Source: Coix lacryma-jobi var. lacryma-jobi (taxonomy: Eukaryota; Streptophyta; Magnoliopsida; Poales; Poaceae). Taken from it: 64,000 bases of DNA. Under the pieces are notes generated by a model. The model had not been told where the DNA came from. It saw nothing but the letters and a program-made list of their open reading frames with translations, and searched no databases. Where the stretch lies: contig VDCT01000312.1 of assembly GCA_009763385.1 (NCBI GenBank), positions 248,001 through 312,000 on the forward strand. The letters run 5' to 3'. Numbering within the stretch: position 1 is the stretch's first letter; every line of letters starts with the position of its first letter. A program made the translations under genes and the position numbers. This document shows positions 54,001 to 64,000 of this stretch, one piece after another.

Positions 54001-55346
54001 GCCATGGTCTCCGTCGAGCAACCGGTCCCGGGGGCCCCGCGCGAGGTGCGGTCCATCTTCCGGGAGGTGGCCGAGCTCATGGCGGAGGCGGAGCGGTCCT
54101 GCTCCGAGGAGGCGGGCCGGTCCGCACAGGTGTCGGCCGCCCTCGCGAGGGCTGAGGCGGAGCTTCAAGATCTCCGCGCTGAGCTGAGCCGGAACGCCCA
54201 AATGGCGAGCCGGCTCAACGAGGCGGAGGCGGAGGTCGGGCGGCTCGAGGTGAGGTCGCTCGATCCAAGGAGGAGGCCGCCGCCGCCCTCGAGGCGTCGA
54301 GGAAGGAGGCCGCGACGCCCGAAGCGAGGCCACCTCCGCCCGGGCTGAAGCTGAGGCGGCGAAGCAGGAGGCCGCTGACCCGTGGCGAGGCCGCCACCGC
54401 CCGACCGCAGCGGAGGCGGCGAGAAAGAGCCGAGACTCAATCGATGCCGCCGCCGCTCGGTCCGCGCGGAGGTGCGAAGAAGGAGCCGAAGACGCCGAGA
54501 GCGATGTCGCCACCGCCCGAGCTGCCGAGGTGGCGCGGCAAGAGGTGATCCGAAGGATCGGCCCTGCGACGAGGATGGGAAGAGCGCACCGAGCCGAGGA
54601 GGAGATCGAGGAGGAGGTCTGAGCGGCTCGAGTCGAGCTGCTCCGAGAAGCTGCGGCCAGAAGCGCAGGCTCGAGCAGCGCGCTGAGGGCCTTACCAGCG
54701 ACCTCGCCGCACTGGGGCAACATTGCGATGGTGAGGCTTACACCTTGTCCTTGTTTGGGCCTCGAAGTTTTTTGTTACGCCGCAGTCTCACTCTTCCTCG
54801 TTCGTTGCGCAGGGTCGAGAAGACGGTCGAGGAGCTCCGCGGGACGAACCAGGCTCTCTTGGACCAACTCCAAGACGAGACGATGGTGGCGGAGCGGGCT
54901 CGCACTTCCCTCGACCGGCTCGGCTCCATGTGGGGTGTTCCCCGGTGGCTGCGGCAGAAGGTGCGGTGGCCCGAGGCGACGCCTTGGTCGACGCCTTGTG
55001 CTTCCTCGACGTAGCGGCGCGGGACCGTGTCCGGCAAGCTCTCCACCATGGCGTCAAGCAGACGCTCGCGGTCGTCCGCTCCGGCTTCCGCTTCCCGGTC
55101 CACGTTGTCGCCAATGGCTTCATCGAGATCGAGGGGAAGGACGAGGAGTGGAACAACCGCCGTGTCGACAAAATCTTGGAGAAGATGGAGAGGCCGGGGA
55201 CGTCGCTCGCGAAGATCTTCGAGGAGGACGTGCTGCCTCCTGACGCCAGCAGCGGTGTCGAGGACCCTCCTCCCTCTAGCTCGGGTGTCGAGGCTGAGCC
55301 CGCCGTGGAAGACCTCGGGGAGGAGTACCATACCGACGAAGATTAG
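51074..55346 (+). pseudogene. Tat accessory gene (antisense to gag-pol), multi-exon, frameshifted
   Basis: The start is ATG 51074 (MAAQVLPAEDWSPTKVT). The N-terminal domain (blocks AHHFEVELQHFSPNSISHAA, then GRVITHRPEKWNWGVAADRQ in another frame) resembles the plant 'putative gypsy type transposon' domain (Pfam Transposase_28). A Ser/Glu- and Arg-rich middle part follows, then VEDLLNELEQGP, the Ala/Glu coiled coil (REVRSIFREVAELMAEAERS) and the conserved C-terminus (RDRVRQALHHGVKQTLAVVR; IEIEGKDEEWNNRRVD; EEYHTDED). Plausible introns: 52007-52111, 53150-53231, 53411-53486 and 54731-54812, all GT-AG; the last sits where element A has its intron. At least four frameshifts (near 51140-51390, 51500, 54270-54600 and 54940) break it. 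Despite the Pfam name it lacks recognisable transposase residues; its role in the element's life cycle is unknown. Confidence 0.7.
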
Positions 55347-55893
55347 GGCCTGCGTGCCAAATTTGGGCGTCGAGGCCCCTGTAAGAATTTTATGACATGA
55401 ATGAGGGTCCGTCGAGACCCGTATGTATATATGACTTGTTTGTTTAAAGGAGTTGTTTTCTTCTCAAATGCGTTTGACCACTTCTCTTTGTTGCAAGCTC
55501 GAGTTTCTGCTAGCTTAGTCTGTGTTCCTTCGATACGTCGCGAGCCCCTCGAGGGGAGGCGTAGGTAGGGTACCGTAGCCCGGGGGCGTAGGTGGCCGTC
55601 TACGTCGACGCCTCCCGACCCTTGGAGGCTCGAGGTATTTTAGGATTTAGACGTCGCTAGTTCACTCGAGGCACGAGTCGAGATGAGGGTCGAATTTTTG
55701 AAAAGAAAACGCGTTTTTTTCCGGAGTCTGGGGGGGGGGCCCCCGTCAGCCCCCGAGGGAGGCTCGACCCTGAGCAAAGCAGGGTCGAGGCTACCTTAAG
55801 TTGCTAAGCAAAATGAAAGACAATGCACGAGTTTGTTCATTCATTTTGGGCGTGTTTGTACAAAGCAACAAAATGAATGAGGCCTCGAGGCCT
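55347..55893. other. Spacer between convergent accessory gene and pol (element B)
   Basis: Counterpart of 36625-37182. The hairpin CTCGACCCTG (55763-55772) with CAGGGTCGAG (55780-55789) is kept while its loop has changed from agcatgg in A to agcaaag here. It presumably holds the 3' end signals of the accessory transcript. Confidence 0.65.
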
Positions 55894-57098
55894 TTAAGGG
55901 TAGAAGCGACGTAGCTGAGATATGTTCCACGCGTTCGCCAGGATTCTGCCTTGATCGTCGTAGAGCTTGTATGTTCCTGCCTGCTTGAGCACTTCAGCTA
56001 CGGTGTATGGGCCTTCCCACGGAGGGGTGAGCTTGTGGCGCCCTCGATTATCCTGCAGCCGTCGAAGCACGAGGTCCCCCACCGCCAGGTCCCTCTTGCG
56101 CACGTGCTTGTCGTGGTAGCGTCGAAGTGTTTGCTGGTAGCGCGCGGAGTTGATGAGCGCCACGTCTCGGGCCTCCTCGAGCTGGTCCTTGGCGTTGGCG
56201 AGCCTTTCATCGTTGGTTTGCTCGTTGTAGGCTCGAAGTCGAGGGGAGCCGTATTCGAGGTCCGTAGGCAAGACAGCCTCGGCGCCGTAGGTTAGGAAAA
56301 CGGAGTGAACCCGGTGGCTCGACTCGGCGTAGTCCTGAGGCCCCACAGCACCGAGGGGAGCTCTGCAGCCCACCCCTTTCCGAAATTTTTGAGGGTCTTG
56401 AACAGCCTCGGCTTCAGCCCATGGAGTATCATGCCGTTGGCGCGCTCGACCTGCCCGTTGCATTGAGGGTATGCGACCGAGGCCCAGGTCACGCGAATGT
56501 TGTTGTCGTCGCAGAAGTTGGTGAACTTTTTGCCCGTGAATTGGGTGCCATTGTCGGTGATGATGACGTTAGGCACCCCAAACCGGTACATGATGTTGGC
56601 GATGAACTCGACAGCTTTCTCGGAGGTGGGGTCGCCTATCGCTTAGCCTCGATCCACTTGGTGAACTTGTCGATGGCCACGAGCACGTGTGTGTACCCTC
56701 CACTTGTCCTTTGAGGGGACCCACGAGGTCGAGCCCCCAGACGGCGAATGGCCAAGTAATTGGGATCATCTGCAGGGCGTGTGCGGGCTGGTGCGTCTGC
56801 TTGGCGTAGAATTGACACCCATGGCATGCTCGGACCAAGCGCTTGGCGTCTCCAATGGCGGTTGGCCAATAGAAGCCTTGACGGAAGGCGTTCCCACCAG
56901 GGTCCTTGGTGCTGCGTGGTGGCCGCAAGCCCCCGAGTGCATGTCGTCGAGGAGCCTGCGTCCCTCCTCGAGGGGGATGCAGCGCTGAAGGATTCCTGAT
57001 GGGCTTCGACGGTACAGCTCCCGTTCGTCGCCGTAGATGACGTAGGTCTTGGCCCTTCGAGCGATGCGTCGGGCCTCCGTCTTGTCTTCTGGTAGCAC
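55894..57098 (-). pseudogene. Tat integrase (element B), frameshifted
   Basis: The same domain as the intact one in A, but in four segments: 57098-56766 (YGDERELYRRSPSGILQRCI; HSGACGHHAAPRTL), 56928-56569 (ACHGCQFYAK; GLDLVGPLKG), 56591-56292 (TDNGTQFTGKK; QCNGQVERANG) and 56463-55894 (RKRDLAVGDLVLRRLQDNRG; PPWEGPYTV). Catalytic D, D and E can each be found, but in different frames. It ends at a natural stop 547 bases from the end of the convergent accessory gene. Confidence 0.9.
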
Positions 57099-57180
57099 GC
57101 CTTGCGTCAGTAGTCGAGGAAGGGCGTCCGCCAGTCGAGGGGTCGTGATGAAGAAGAGGCGGGTGCGTCGATCTGCATCC

Positions 57181-58260
57181 TCAGCGGTGTCGAGGCGTCT
57201 CCTCGAGGCGTGTCGAGGGGTCGTCTCGAGGGGTGGCGTTGAGGCCGAGCCCCCGTGTCTGGCTCGAGGGGTGGCGTCGAGGGGCCAGCCCCGGGCCGAT
57301 TTTGACGGATGGCTCGAAAACGTCCCTCGAGAAGACGTCTGGTGGAACCGTGCCGCGCGTGGACGCCAACTTTGCCAGCTCGTCTGCGGCCTCGTTGTAC
57401 TTTCGAGCTATGTGGTTGAGCTCGAGGCCGTAGAACTTATCTTCTAGCTTGCGCACCTCCCCGCAGTATGCCTCCATCTGGGATCGATGCAGCTTGAAGC
57501 CTTCATGACCTGGTTGATGACGAGCTGCGAGTCCCCTCGAACGTCGAGGCGTCGGACCCCGCTCGAGGGCGATGCGCAGCCCATTGACGAGGGCCTCGTA
57601 CTCGGCGACGTTGTTGGAGGCGGGGAAGTGCAAGCGTAGCAGGTAGCGCATGTGGACTCCGAGGGGTGAGATGAAGAGCAGGCCTGCGCCTGCCCCCGTC
57701 TTCATGAGGGATCCGTCGAAGTACATGGTCCAGAGCTCGGCTTGAATCTGCGCCGGCGGGAGCTGAGTGTCGGTCCATTCAGCAACGAAGTCCGCCAACG
57801 CTTGCGACTTGATGGCTTTTCGCGGGGCGTAGGTGATGGCCTCCCCCATTAGCTCGGCGGACCACTTGGCGATGCGCCCCGTGGCCTCCCGATTGTTGAT
57901 GATCTCACCGAGGGGGAAGGATGACACCACCGTTACGGGATGAGCGAGGAAGTAGTGCTGGAGCTTGCGCCTCGTGATGATGATGCCGTAGAGCAGCTTC
58001 TGGATGTGCGGGTACCGGACCTTGGCCTCGGAGAGCACCTCACTGGTGAAGTACACCGGTCGTTGGACCGGCAACGCATGACCCTCCTCGTGCCTCTCGA
58101 CGACTATGACCGCGCTGACCACCTGAGTGGTTGCGGCCACATAGAGGAGGAGAGGCTCGGGGGGATCGTCACCCTTGGCTGGTCGCGGAGGCACGAGAAT
58201 TGGCGCGGAAGTCAGCAACCCCTCAACTTGGTTAAGGCCTCCTCGGCTTCGACAGTCCAC
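57181..58260 (-). CDS. Tat first and second RNase H domains (element B)
   Basis: An open stretch of 359 codons within the polyprotein. Residues ~10-130: the first, degenerate RNase H (LLLYVAATTQVVSAVIVVER; RPVYFTSEVLSEAKVRYPHI), in which the usual catalytic Asp after the first strand is not seen, as typical for lineages with a second RNase H. Residues ~150-300: the second RNase H (MYFDGSLMKTGAGAG; AEYEALVNGL; YNEAADELAK). A local double shift at about residues 232-250 garbles the segment with the third catalytic residue (GDSQLV in A), so activity is doubtful. RNase H removes the RNA template after cDNA synthesis. Confidence 0.82.
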   Translation of the reverse strand: MDCRSRGGLNQVEGLLTSAPILVPPRPAKGDDPPEPLLLYVAATTQVVSAVIVVERHEEGHALPVQRPVYFTSEVLSEAKVRYPHIQKLLYGIIITRRKLQHYFLAHPVTVVSSFPLGEIINNREATGRIAKWSAELMGEAITYAPRKAIKSQALADFVAEWTDTQLPPAQIQAELWTMYFDGSLMKTGAGAGLLFISPLGVHMRYLLRLHFPASNNVAEYEALVNGLRIALERGPTPRRSRGLAARHQPGHEGFKLHRSQMEAYCGEVRKLEDKFYGLELNHIARKYNEAADELAKLASTRGTVPPDVFSRDVFEPSVKIGPGLAPRRHPSSQTRGLGLNATPRDDPSTRLEETPRHR

Positions 58261-58281
58261 GCAAAGCGTTCCGTCTCTTCT

Positions 58282-59177
58282 TCAGCAGGCGGTAGAGGGT
58301 AGCGCTTTTTCCCCTAGCCTCGAGATGAATCTGCTGAGAGCGGCTAGGCAGCCTGTCACTTTCTGTACACCCTTGAGGTCTCGAATTGGGCCCATCCTCG
58401 TGACTGCTGAGATTTTTTCGGGGTTGGCCTCGATCCCCCGTTGTGAGACAATGTAGCCAAGTAGCATGCCCCGAGGCACACCAAAGACACATTTCTCGGG
58501 GTTGAGCTTCACATTCTTGGCCCGGAGGCACTCGAACGTGGTCTCGAGATCGCTGATGAGGTTCCCGACTTTCTTGGTTTTAACCACGATGTCATCGACG
58601 TAGGCCTCGACGGTTTTGCCTATGTGTTCGCCAAAGATATGCTGCATGCAACGTTGGTACGTTGCCCCGGCGTTTCGAAGGCCGAAGGGCATTGTAACGT
58701 AGCAATACATACCAAAAGGCGTAACAAAGAGGTAGCGAGCTCGTCGGATTCTTTCATCCTAATCTGGTGGTAGCCGGAATACGCATCGAGAAATGAAAGT
58801 ACTTCACACCCCGCAGTGGAATCGACAATCTGATCAATTCTAGGTAAAGGAAATGGAACTTTTGGACATGCTTTATTCAGACCAGTGTAGTCTACACACA
58901 TCCGCATTTTTCCATTCTTTTTCCTAACTAGTACAGGGTTAGCTAGCCACTCTGGGTGAAATACCTCCTTGATGAACCCGGCCGCCAAAAGCTTGTGCAC
59001 CTCCTCGCCGATGATCCTGCGCTTCTCCTCGTCGAAGCGGCGCAGGCGTTGCTTCACCGGTCTGGACCCGGCCTGGATTTCCAAGGCGTGCTCGGCGACT
59101 TCCCTCGGTATGCCCGGCATGTCCGAGGGGCCCCACGCAAACATGTCGATGTTCGCGCGGAGAAAGTCGACGAGCAC
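58282..59177 (-). pseudogene. Tat reverse transcriptase (element B), one frameshift
   Basis: Two overlapping frames: 59177-58620 (PGIPREVAEHALEIQAGSRP; MRMCVDYTGLNKACPKVPFP; LSFLDAYSGYHQIRMKESDE, with the first catalytic Asp) and 58710-58282 (MPFGLRNAGATYQRCMQHIF; the catalytic YVDDIVV; LNPEKCVFGVPRGMLLGYIV). The shift lies near 58720. RT copies the genomic RNA. Of the two Tat copies, B has the less damaged RT. Confidence 0.9.
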
Positions 59178-59187
59178 TGCTTCCTAT

Positions 59188-59751
59188 TTAGGCTCGAGGC
59201 TGGCGCTGACGGCCAGCGTCTTGCCATCGGTCGAGGTCGGGTCGACGGGTATCAGCTTGGTGCTCCGCCGGCTCGAAGGTGCCAGCGTGGCGCTTCGCTT
59301 CAGGGGCCTCCTCGGTGGCCAGGGCGGCTAGGGCCTCGAGCGAGTCGAGCTGGACGTTTGCCTCCCCACGCTCGACGCACTCCACGTCGCAGTGGTACGC
59401 GTGCTCGTAGGATGTGTCGACGGTGATGACCCCTTTTGGCCCCGGCATTTTGAGCTTCAAGTACGTGTAGTTGGGAACCGCCATGAACTTGGCGTAGCCT
59501 GGCCGGCCGATGATGGCGTGGTAGGTCCCTTGGAATCCAACCACCTCGAAGGTGAGCGTCTCCTGGCGGAAGTTAGCCGGCGTGCCAAAGCAAACCGGCA
59601 GGTCGATGCGCCCGAGGGGGTGGGCCTTCTTCCCTGGTACGACTCCGTGGAACCCCCCGACGCTGGGTCGGAGCTGACCCTCTGAAATCCCCAGGAGGTC
59701 GAGGGTCTCGAGGTATATGATGTTGAGGCTCGAGCCCCCATCCATCAACAC
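59188..59751 (-). CDS. Tat aspartic protease region (element B)
   Basis: An open stretch of 187 codons starting at the active site LMDGGSSLNIIYLETLDLLG (Asp-Gly-Gly) and continuing with IDLPVCFGTPANFRQETLTF, FQGTYHAIIGRPGYAKFMAV and an acidic C-terminal linker. It is a polyprotein segment; the ATG at 59751 is not a real start. Asp proteases of retroelements work as dimers and cut Gag-Pol. The segment is separated by a frame change from both gag and RT. Confidence 0.85.
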   Translation of the reverse strand: MLMDGGSSLNIIYLETLDLLGISEGQLRPSVGGFHGVVPGKKAHPLGRIDLPVCFGTPANFRQETLTFEVVGFQGTYHAIIGRPGYAKFMAVPNYTYLKLKMPGPKGVITVDTSYEHAYHCDVECVERGEANVQLDSLEALAALATEEAPEAKRHAGTFEPAEHQADTRRPDLDRWQDAGRQRQPRA

Positions 59752-62472
59752 CTTGGAGAACCGTACGTCGACGATGACGGGGTCGACGACGAGGGGGTAC
59801 GCCCCCGGGTTTTGACACGGTCCGGATGGTCGTCACGGTCGAACGTGATCGGCGCATCAGACCAGTCAAGATACCGGGGGCGTCGTGGCCGAGTGCAAAG
59901 ATCTCCCGGCGCTCCTTCTTTCTTTCTCGAGCTGAGAGCCCGACGGTCGGCCCCCCGTAGATCATGTAGCAGTCGCGCACCGGGGGAAGTTGCGTCCGCG
60001 TCCCCACCGCCGCGCCGATTGTTATCCTTGCCCTTAGGCGCGTCTTCTTTCTTATCGCCGAGCTTGGAGTAGTAGCCTTTCAACAGTCGGCAGTCCTTTA
60101 ACTTGTGATTTACGGGCCCCTGTGATAAGTGCAGGGTGTCCTCGAGCATCTGGTCGAAAACAGCCCCGTCAGGGGGGGCCTCGGGGCTTCTTATGGCTCG
60201 AGGGCGCCTGCGAGCACCCTCTCTTCGTCGTCGTCGTCATTGGCGTCGCGCTTCGCCTTCTGACCTTTGCGTTTGTTCTTCTTCTTTTTGTTGCTGTTAT
60301 TGTTGTCGTTCTTGGCGTCGTTGCCCTTGTTCGAGCCCTCCGGCGCGGTCACCGCCTTACCTTTGTCCGTGGAACGGCCAAAGAAGGCCCCCACTGCCTC
60401 GTCGCCTGAGGCAAAGCTGGTGACACGATCCATCAGGTCCTCGACCGTCCTGGGACGGTAGCGTCCTAGCTCATGAACTAGCTCTTGGCATGTCGTGCCC
60501 GCGAGGAACGCTGAGATGACGTCCTCATCAGGCACGTGGGGGAGCTCGAGGCGCTGCTTCGAGAATCGCCGAGCAAAGTCGCGGAGGGGCTCGTCCGCCG
60601 CCTGCCTGCAACGCCGTAGGTCCCAGGGGTTGCCTGGGCGCACGCAAGTCCCCTTGAAATTCCCGTCGAAGACCCTGACTAGGTCGGCCCAGTCGTCGAT
60701 CCGATCCGGCGGGAGCCCCTCGAGCCACCGGCGGGCGGTGTCCGAGAGGTAAAGTGGGAGTTGGCGTATGATCACACGGTCGTCGTTCTTCGCTCCGCCC
60801 AGTTGGCAGCCTAGGCGGAAGTCCGAGAGCCAGAGCTTGGGCTCGACCTCCCCGTCATACTTCACGATGTTGGTCGGCGGTCGGAAGCGGTCGGGGAGGG
60901 TTGAGCTGCGGATGGCCCGGCTGAAGACTCTGGGGCCCGGGGCTCGAGGACTTGCCGGTCCTCGTCACTGTCGTAGCGCCCCCCTCGATGGGCGCTATAG
61001 CCACGCTCTTGGGCCCCCTTGTCCTTGCGCCGTCGGTTGATGTCGTTGCGGGCGTCATTGGGGTCTCGAGGTGGCCGGTTGTCGATGATCCGTTCGCGGA
61101 CTGGCCTAGCTCGAGAGGCGTCCGGCTGGTGGACGGATGCCTCGCGCTCGTTGCGGGGCGTGTCCGCCGGTTCCCCGAGGCCGCCCCGCGCCGCCGCGAG
61201 GTGAGCCGAGCTCTCGGCCTGCTGCACAGCGGCTGTCTCGAGGAGGTTCTTCATCCCCAAGCATGCGCCTGGCGTCAGGGTTGGAGACGGCGGGTAGATC
61301 ACGGAGCATCATCGCCGCCGCCACCACGTTCTGCCCGGCTCGCGGGAAGCATACCTCGGGGCGTGCTGGGGCCCCGTCCTCGAGGATCCGCCGGTGGACC
61401 TCTCGAGCCTGACCTCGAGCTCCGGCTCCTCGAGGCTGGGGTGGTTCCTGCATCAGAGTTTGCCGGAGCTGCAGCAGGTGTCGCCGTTCTTCCTCGGCTT
61501 TGGTGATTGCCTCCTGCACCTGCGCGAGTTGCGCCGCCGGCCGTCGTCGTGCTGAGGCGGTGCAGCCGGTGCTGGAGGTTCGTTCCTCCCCTGAACACGT
61601 GATCCGCCTGCCGCGGCACGTCGCTGGGGCCTTCTAGATCGAGCGCCGGCCTGCCGTCGTCGCCCTCGTCCTCGGTATCGCATACGACCCCCTCGAGTTG
61701 GAAGCACTCCCTGGTGGGATCCCAGAGGTCGGGGTCGTGGTAGTCGTATTCGTCGGAGTCGGAGCTGTTGACGGCGTGCCGCCTTGGCAGATGCTGGGAC
61801 CGCAGCTCGCGGTACCATTCTCCGACGGTGGCTCGCCGGGGGGCTCGATGGCTCGCGAGAAGCCGCGGTCGACGTGCGCGGGGTGGACGATCTCCAGGTT
61901 GGCCATGGCCTGCAGTAGCACGCCCGGGCGCTCCTCCTGCCTGCCGGCGGTCGGTCCCGACGGCGCTCGTTGAGCGGAGGGCGGGCGTAGGCTGCTGCGG
62001 AGTTGTCGAGGCCGAACGGGAACCGCCGCGTCGAGCGCGGTACACCCCGTGCGGGAGGAGGCTGGGTGGCGTCGACGGTGCGCGGCTCGGAGGCCTCTGG
62101 CCTGGCTCTGGTCCGTGCGCATGATGAACGCGAAGTCGCTGGTGGGCGCGGGCGCGCCTGGAAGTCTCCGGCCGTGCGCCGGGCAGGCTCCTCCTCGGGA
62201 ACTCCGCGCCGGCACGGGGGGAAGTGGGTGTACGCCGCTGGCACCGCCTGTGCCTGGCGACGATGGTGACGACGGCGCCGCTCACGGGGTGGCGACGCGT
62301 GGTGGTGTGGGCGACGTGCCACGCTCCTCGCACGGGGTGGCGTGACACGCCCTCCACTCGGGCCCTCCGTGGAGAGCAAGGTCAGCTCGTTGCCGTTGCC
62401 GGTGGCCAGGAACTCGAGGCTCCCGAACCAGATGACGGCACCGGCAGAGAACGAAGGAGTCGAAGCAGCCAT
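59752..62472 (-). pseudogene. Tat gag (element B), frameshifted
   Basis: Start ATG 62472 (MAASTPSFSAGAVIWFGSLE), 37 bases after the PBS; the frame is open down to 61453 but its reading is Arg/Pro/His-rich and shifts relative to other conserved pieces. The gag core is the intact segment 60865-60191 (LPLYLSDTARRWLEGLPPDR; DFARRFSKQRLELPHVPDED; a Lys/Asn-rich tail). A knuckle-like stretch (GPVNHKLKDCRLLKGYYSKL) is in 60149-59745. At least three frameshifts. Gag forms the particle and binds the genomic RNA. Confidence 0.85.
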
Positions 62473-62508
62473 CCAGGAAACAGCGAGAAACCGACTCGAC
62501 ACGCGAAG

Positions 62509-62527
62509 GCCCCTACCTGGCGCGCCA
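62509..62527 (-). other. Primer binding site of Tat element B
   Basis: The minus strand TGGCGCGCCAGGTAGGGGC is two bases inside the 5' LTR and identical in type to A. Confidence 0.85.
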
Positions 62528-62529
62528 AC

Positions 62530-63755
62530 TGTCGGTGTTTCGAACCCGGGGGTACGACACCAACGAGTAATATGATCGCGTGCTCTCTCTGGATGGTGGT
62601 GATGCAAGATGACACAAGGATTTATCCTGGTTCGGGCAAAGAAGGCCCTACGTCCAGGGGGGAGGAGGTTCTTGTATTACTTGCACCTAAGTGCTTGTAC
62701 AGGGGCGAATACAAGCTCAATGAGCGTGGACCGGAGTCCGGACTCGAGTGTGTGTGTGGACTCGTGTGTTGTCTTTTGGAGTTGTGAGTAACCATGTAAT
62801 GAGGGCCCTGGTGTCCCCTTTTATAGAGCAAGGGGAGGCCAGGGTTACACAAGGGTATTACAGGTGTCGGGGCGTCCGATGCCCAATACGGAGAGGGGTA
62901 GGAACCCTGTCTTGTCGGGGCCACTGGAGCCGACGTGGGCGTTGCTGTTGAGGCGTCCTTGGGGCGTGGCCTCCATCCCGGGCGGGACGTGATGGCGTGA
63001 CGACGTAGAAGCCGTACAGCACCCATTCCGGCACGTACAGGACACGGCGGGGTCCCTCCGGGTCTTGGGGTACCTGTCTTCCAATAGCATGAAAGCAGTT
63101 AGGGCTCGAGGGGCGCGGAGCCGGCCTCGAGGTGGCGCCTACGGGGGGCTCGAGCCCCCGCAGGTATGGGCAAGTCCCGTGAAAATTGATTGAGCAGTGG
63201 GCATCCGGGCCTCGAGACGTGGCTTGGACGTGCAACAGTGTAGGGTATGGGTTAACAGTGTCGTACTGGCGCCCTTTTGCCCATGCTTGTGGTGAAAACG
63301 AGACTTGACTCTGCCCTGGTTACTGTGGTACACGTCGGGCTATAGAGGACGTGACTGGAGTAGGTGGATGTATTAAATGCGCGGTATGGAGCTGGCATCC
63401 GATGCCTGCGCCACTCGAGGGAAGCATAAGCGTCTCGAGGGATAAGCTGCCGTGCCAGAGAGGCTCGAGGTCCCGCGTGGGGTCTCGAGGTATGGTGTTC
63501 GGCTGTGGGGGGCTCGAGCCCTAAATGCCAGGACTCGAGGTTTTAGTGGAGCGCTCGCCCGGGGCCTGGCTTTGAGGGGCTCGGGCGAGATGGAGAACGG
63601 GCGTCAGTCCGAGGCCTGGCTTGGTGGGCCAGCGTGTGGGCCTCGAGGGATTGGTCTCTTTAGGGGTTAGACTAGTTAGGTTGTTATTTACCGGTGTTCT
63701 AGGTTTAACCTATTTGTTTGCGTTATTGGGGTACCCCTTTTGTGGACCCCCGACA
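62530..63755 (-). repeat. Tat element B 5' LTR (right)
   Basis: 1,226 bases, TGTCGGTGTTTCGAACC...GGACCCCCGACA, almost identical to 48710-49933 with only small indels. It is followed by the near-duplicated target acctt. Confidence 0.93.
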
Positions 63756-64000
63756 ACCTTGGTTTACATCAAAGCCACTCAGCAAAATACTAGGTGGAAG
63801 AAAAAAGAAAAAAGAAGACTGAGGCCAAATCGGCGATGAACCTAGCGCCGAGCGTAGCACATCTCTCCATGCTGTATGTGTGGTCTTGCAATCAACCATT
63901 GCTTTTTTCTCATGCAACATGTGGTCTATTTAATAAAAATGAATTTAAATTATATGAAAAGCTAAACTTTTGTACGGCTTGATTGTACACTTGTCTAAGA
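63756..64000. other. Continuation of the island DNA right of element B
   Basis: It starts with the remainder of the split 43-base repeat (to 63782). I see no gene in the rest. Confidence 0.6.

Larger units (their letters stand above)
48710..63755 (-). mobile_element. Tat-lineage Ty3/gypsy element B, full length
   Basis: About 15 kb, right to left: 5' LTR (62530-63755), PBS (62509-62527), gag, protease, RT, two RNase H domains, integrase, the convergent accessory gene (plus strand, 51074-55346), PPT (49934-49950) and 3' LTR (48710-49933). The LTRs are nearly identical. Flanks tcctt (48707-48711) and acctt (63756-63760) are a near-perfect target-site duplication, and the flanking DNA rejoins into a simple tandem repeat, so both ends are genuine. 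Protease and both RNase H regions are largely open; gag, RT and integrase have frameshifts. It is the same family and orientation as A, 3.3 kb away. Confidence 0.93.

Noticed and set aside
43800..63755. Tat A and B as two ends of one element
   Set aside because: Each has its own PBS and 5' LTR, B has both LTRs with a near-duplicated target, and island DNA separates them.

Overview
The window is a repeat-dense stretch of a plant nuclear genome, almost certainly a grass (Poaceae, probably Panicoideae). The evidence is long LTR retrotransposons of typical grass lineages, nested or abutting, with GC-rich Tat-type elements and a small grass-type membrane-protein gene on an island of non-repetitive DNA. 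I see no rRNA, tRNA or CRISPR. Five retroelements make up about 95% of the sequence, and all have gag-pol on the minus strand.

Layout. 1-1047: unassigned AT-rich DNA. 1048-12657: a Ty1/copia element of the Sirevirus (SIRE/Maximus) type with 2.3-kb LTRs; its 5' (right) LTR is cut at 12657. 12658-19812: a Ty3/gypsy Athila-like non-autonomous element that keeps gag and the first protease residues but no polymerase; it sits in the Sirevirus LTR and lacks its last 2 bases. 19813-35233: a Ty3/gypsy chromovirus (Tekay/Del type) with 4.43-kb LTRs, a polyprotein ending in a chromodomain, and an extra first ORF whose product starts like the histone H3 tail. 35234-45423: Tat-lineage element A, missing its left end. 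45424-48709: a 3.3-kb island with MITE debris, tandem repeats and one small 4-TM protein gene carrying two single-base frameshifts. 48710-63755: Tat-lineage element B, full length, inserted in the island DNA, which resumes at 63756.

How the parts work together. In each element the minus-strand polyprotein runs gag, protease, then (copia) integrase-RT-RNase H or (gypsy) RT-RNase H-integrase. PBS and PPT sites at the LTR edges define the boundaries. Tat elements A and B also carry a separate plus-strand, spliced gene for a long coiled-coil protein, convergent with pol. Because this gene is antisense to the genomic RNA, its introns survive reverse transcription.

Most notable: (1) the chromovirus ORF upstream of gag begins with a near-copy of the histone H3 tail (R2, K4, R8, K9, S10 and K14 kept), in an element whose integrase carries a chromodomain; (2) six tandem hairpins with covarying 8-bp stems in the Sirevirus LTR; (3) LTR pairs of two elements that are nearly identical except for one sharply divergent internal patch; (4) the chromovirus has no target-site duplication and unrelated flanks, implying ectopic recombination or an assembly join; (5) the intron-bearing antisense gene of the Tat elements. 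All readings are by eye; no alignment, database search or dating was run.
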